Positions 13,054 to 14,111 of a stretch of DNA of 14,111 nucleotides are shown piece by piece. Numbering within the stretch: position 1 is the first letter of the stretch; each line of letters begins with the position of its first letter. The stretch lies in contig CAYXDX010000042.1 of assembly GCA_964463865.1 (NCBI GenBank), positions 1-14,111 on the forward strand. Reading direction: 5' to 3'. The notes beneath the pieces were generated by a model. The model ran no database searches. It saw nothing but the letters and a program-made list of their open reading frames with translations, and had not been told where the DNA came from. Source of the DNA: Ferroglobus sp964463865. Lineage in GTDB: Archaea > Halobacteriota > Archaeoglobi > Archaeoglobales > Archaeoglobaceae. Both the position numbers and the translations under genes were made by a program.

Positions 13054-14014
13054 ATGATGAAAATGCTCTCTCGAACGGCGGAACCACCTGCTTCTTTCTG
13101 CTCATTACACCTTCGAGCCACACCGAATATCCTTCAAGCTTCTTTCCAAAAGCTTTCTCTATTACGCCAGGATCGTCCGTTACGACGAGGAGCTCTGTTC
13201 CCTCCTTTATTATGTCGGTCAGCATGAACGCGATCGTGTGGTAGTTGCCCTCCTCTTTCAGCTTCTTCATTTCTTCTATCAGCTCGTCCTTTCTGCCCTC
13301 CACAAGCTTGACGTCCACGAGTTCTATCTGTCCTATTCCCACCTTATTTCCGCTCATGTCGAAGTCTTTGAAGTCCCTCATCAAAATGTCTCTTGCAGAG
13401 AGGCCTTCTATAGCAGATAACTTTGCCTTTACCTCTATTCCGAACTCCTCGATGTTCTCGATTCCAACGATTTTCGCGAGCTCCTCGGCAACTTTTCTGT
13501 CGAGGTCCGTGGTCGTCGCAGACTTGAAGATGACTGTGTCGCTGAGTATCGACGAGAGCATCAACCCAGCAAGGTTCTCGGGGATCTCAACTCCGGTCCA
13601 GTCGAAGAGCTTCTTAAGAACTGTTGCCGTGCAGCCCACGGGCAGGTTGACGAAGAGGATCGGATTGGGCGTCGTTATGTCTCCTATTTTGTGGTGATCG
13701 ACTATCGCTATTATTTCGGCTTTATCTATGTTCTTAGGCGCCTGAGAAACTTCGCTAAAGTCTACGAGTGCAACTTTCTTCCCCTCGGCGTCTTCAAGAA
13801 TTTCCGGCGTTTCCACGTTGAACTTTTCCAGCACGAACTTCGTTTCAGGGTTCGGTTCACCCTGTATTACCGGAACAGCCTTTCCGTCTATTTTTAAGAG
13901 CCCTCCCTTCTCTTTCCACTGATTGAGGAGGTAAGCAAAGACTATCGCCGAACAGACTGAGTCTGTGTCCGGGTTCATGTGTCCAACGACGTATACGACT
14001 TCGTGTTGTGTCAT
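13052..14014 (-). CDS. ppaC: Manganese-dependent inorganic pyrophosphatase
   Basis: Family II pyrophosphatase (DHH superfamily) that splits pyrophosphate into two phosphates in the cytoplasm and drives biosynthesis forward. The 320-residue protein has the expected metal and substrate motifs: GHMNPDTDS at 11-19, Asp85 in VALVDF, Asp106-His107-His108, and SRKKQ at 305-309 in the C-terminal substrate-binding domain. No CBS or DRTGG insert is present, so it is the short, non-nucleotide-regulated form. ATG at 14014 lies about 27 bases from a TATA-like box and has no ribosome site, suggesting a leaderless message. It is transcribed alone. Archaeoglobus fulgidus is known to carry this enzyme type. 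Confidence 0.96.
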   Translation of the reverse strand: MTQHEVVYVVGHMNPDTDSVCSAIVFAYLLNQWKEKGGLLKIDGKAVPVIQGEPNPETKFVLEKFNVETPEILEDAEGKKVALVDFSEVSQAPKNIDKAEIIAIVDHHKIGDITTPNPILFVNLPVGCTATVLKKLFDWTGVEIPENLAGLMLSSILSDTVIFKSATTTDLDRKVAEELAKIVGIENIEEFGIEVKAKLSAIEGLSARDILMRDFKDFDMSGNKVGIGQIELVDVKLVEGRKDELIEEMKKLKEEGNYHTIAFMLTDIIKEGTELLVVTDDPGVIEKAFGKKLEGYSVWLEGVMSRKKQVVPPFERAFSS

Positions 14015-14036
14015 GGAAAAATGTGAGCTATTTTTC

Positions 14037-14046
14037 GATTAAATTT
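14037..14046 (-). promoter_or_regulatory. TATA box of ppaC
   Basis: The minus strand reads AATTTAATC about 27 bases ahead of the ppaC ATG. The remaining bases to 14111 hold nothing I can assign. Confidence 0.45.
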
Positions 14047-14111
14047 TTTTCGTTTTCACGCGCTCGTCTAAGTTTTTCTGAGCCGTCACATCTTTTCGAG
14101 TATCGATCTGC

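Noticed and set aside
12921..13121. 66-codon minus-strand frame in the spacer
   Set aside because: It starts inside the ppaC coding region in another frame, is AT-rich with no ribosome site, and resembles nothing.
1..14111. CRISPR array, insertion sequence, tRNA or prophage remains
   Set aside because: No regular repeats, transposase or integrase motifs, or tRNA-like cloverleaf were seen on either strand.

Overview
The window reads as chromosomal DNA from a thermophilic euryarchaeon, most likely an Archaeoglobales member (Archaeoglobus, Ferroglobus or Geoglobus type). Reasons: archaeal-type ribosomal proteins S17e and S15, an AqpM-type aquaporin, families largely confined to methanogens and Archaeoglobi (DUF2193, DUF2180, DUF371), a bacterio-opsin-activator-like regulator, TATA-type promoters with several apparently leaderless genes, Lys/Glu/Arg-rich proteins, and multiheme c-type cytochromes. 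A methane-oxidising relative of the methanogens is the main alternative. It is gene-dense: 21 genes, no rRNA, tRNA, insertion sequence or CRISPR seen, and no gene-free stretch above about 225 bases.

Region 1 (19-3248). A minus-strand operon reads DUF2193 protein, DUF2180 small zinc protein, AqpM. It diverges from an HTH_10 regulator across an AT-rich 75-base gap. None of the two DUF families has a function known to me, and their tight linkage to an aquaglyceroporin and a regulator looks like an undescribed small module.

Region 2 (3241-8070). Housekeeping genes: rps17e-dapA (minus); a metallo-beta-lactamase-fold hydrolase translationally coupled to an XTP/dITP pyrophosphatase (plus); rps15 followed closely by DUF1284 and DUF371 (plus); a four-helix membrane protein with its own promoter; then, convergent, a ferredoxin:thioredoxin reductase catalytic subunit downstream of a glutaredoxin-like protein (minus), probably a thiol redox pair.

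Region 3 (8111-9144). A single archaeal coiled-coil protein and a short spacer.

Region 4 (9145-12900). A five-gene minus-strand respiratory operon with a strong TATA promoter: a 3-helix membrane protein, a membrane-anchored tetraheme cytochrome c, a twin-arginine-signal ferredoxin with four [4Fe-4S] sites, an NrfD-family quinol-interacting membrane subunit, and a decaheme NapC/NrfH-like cytochrome with a cytoplasmic zinc finger at its N terminus. No molybdopterin or nitrite reductase subunit is present, so the cluster is best read as an electron conduit between the quinone pool and outside redox partners (similar in parts to Geobacter Cbc4 and to NrfBCD). The terminal acceptor is unknown.

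Region 5 (13052-14111). A manganese-dependent inorganic pyrophosphatase (ppaC), its promoter, and 70 unassigned bases at the window edge.
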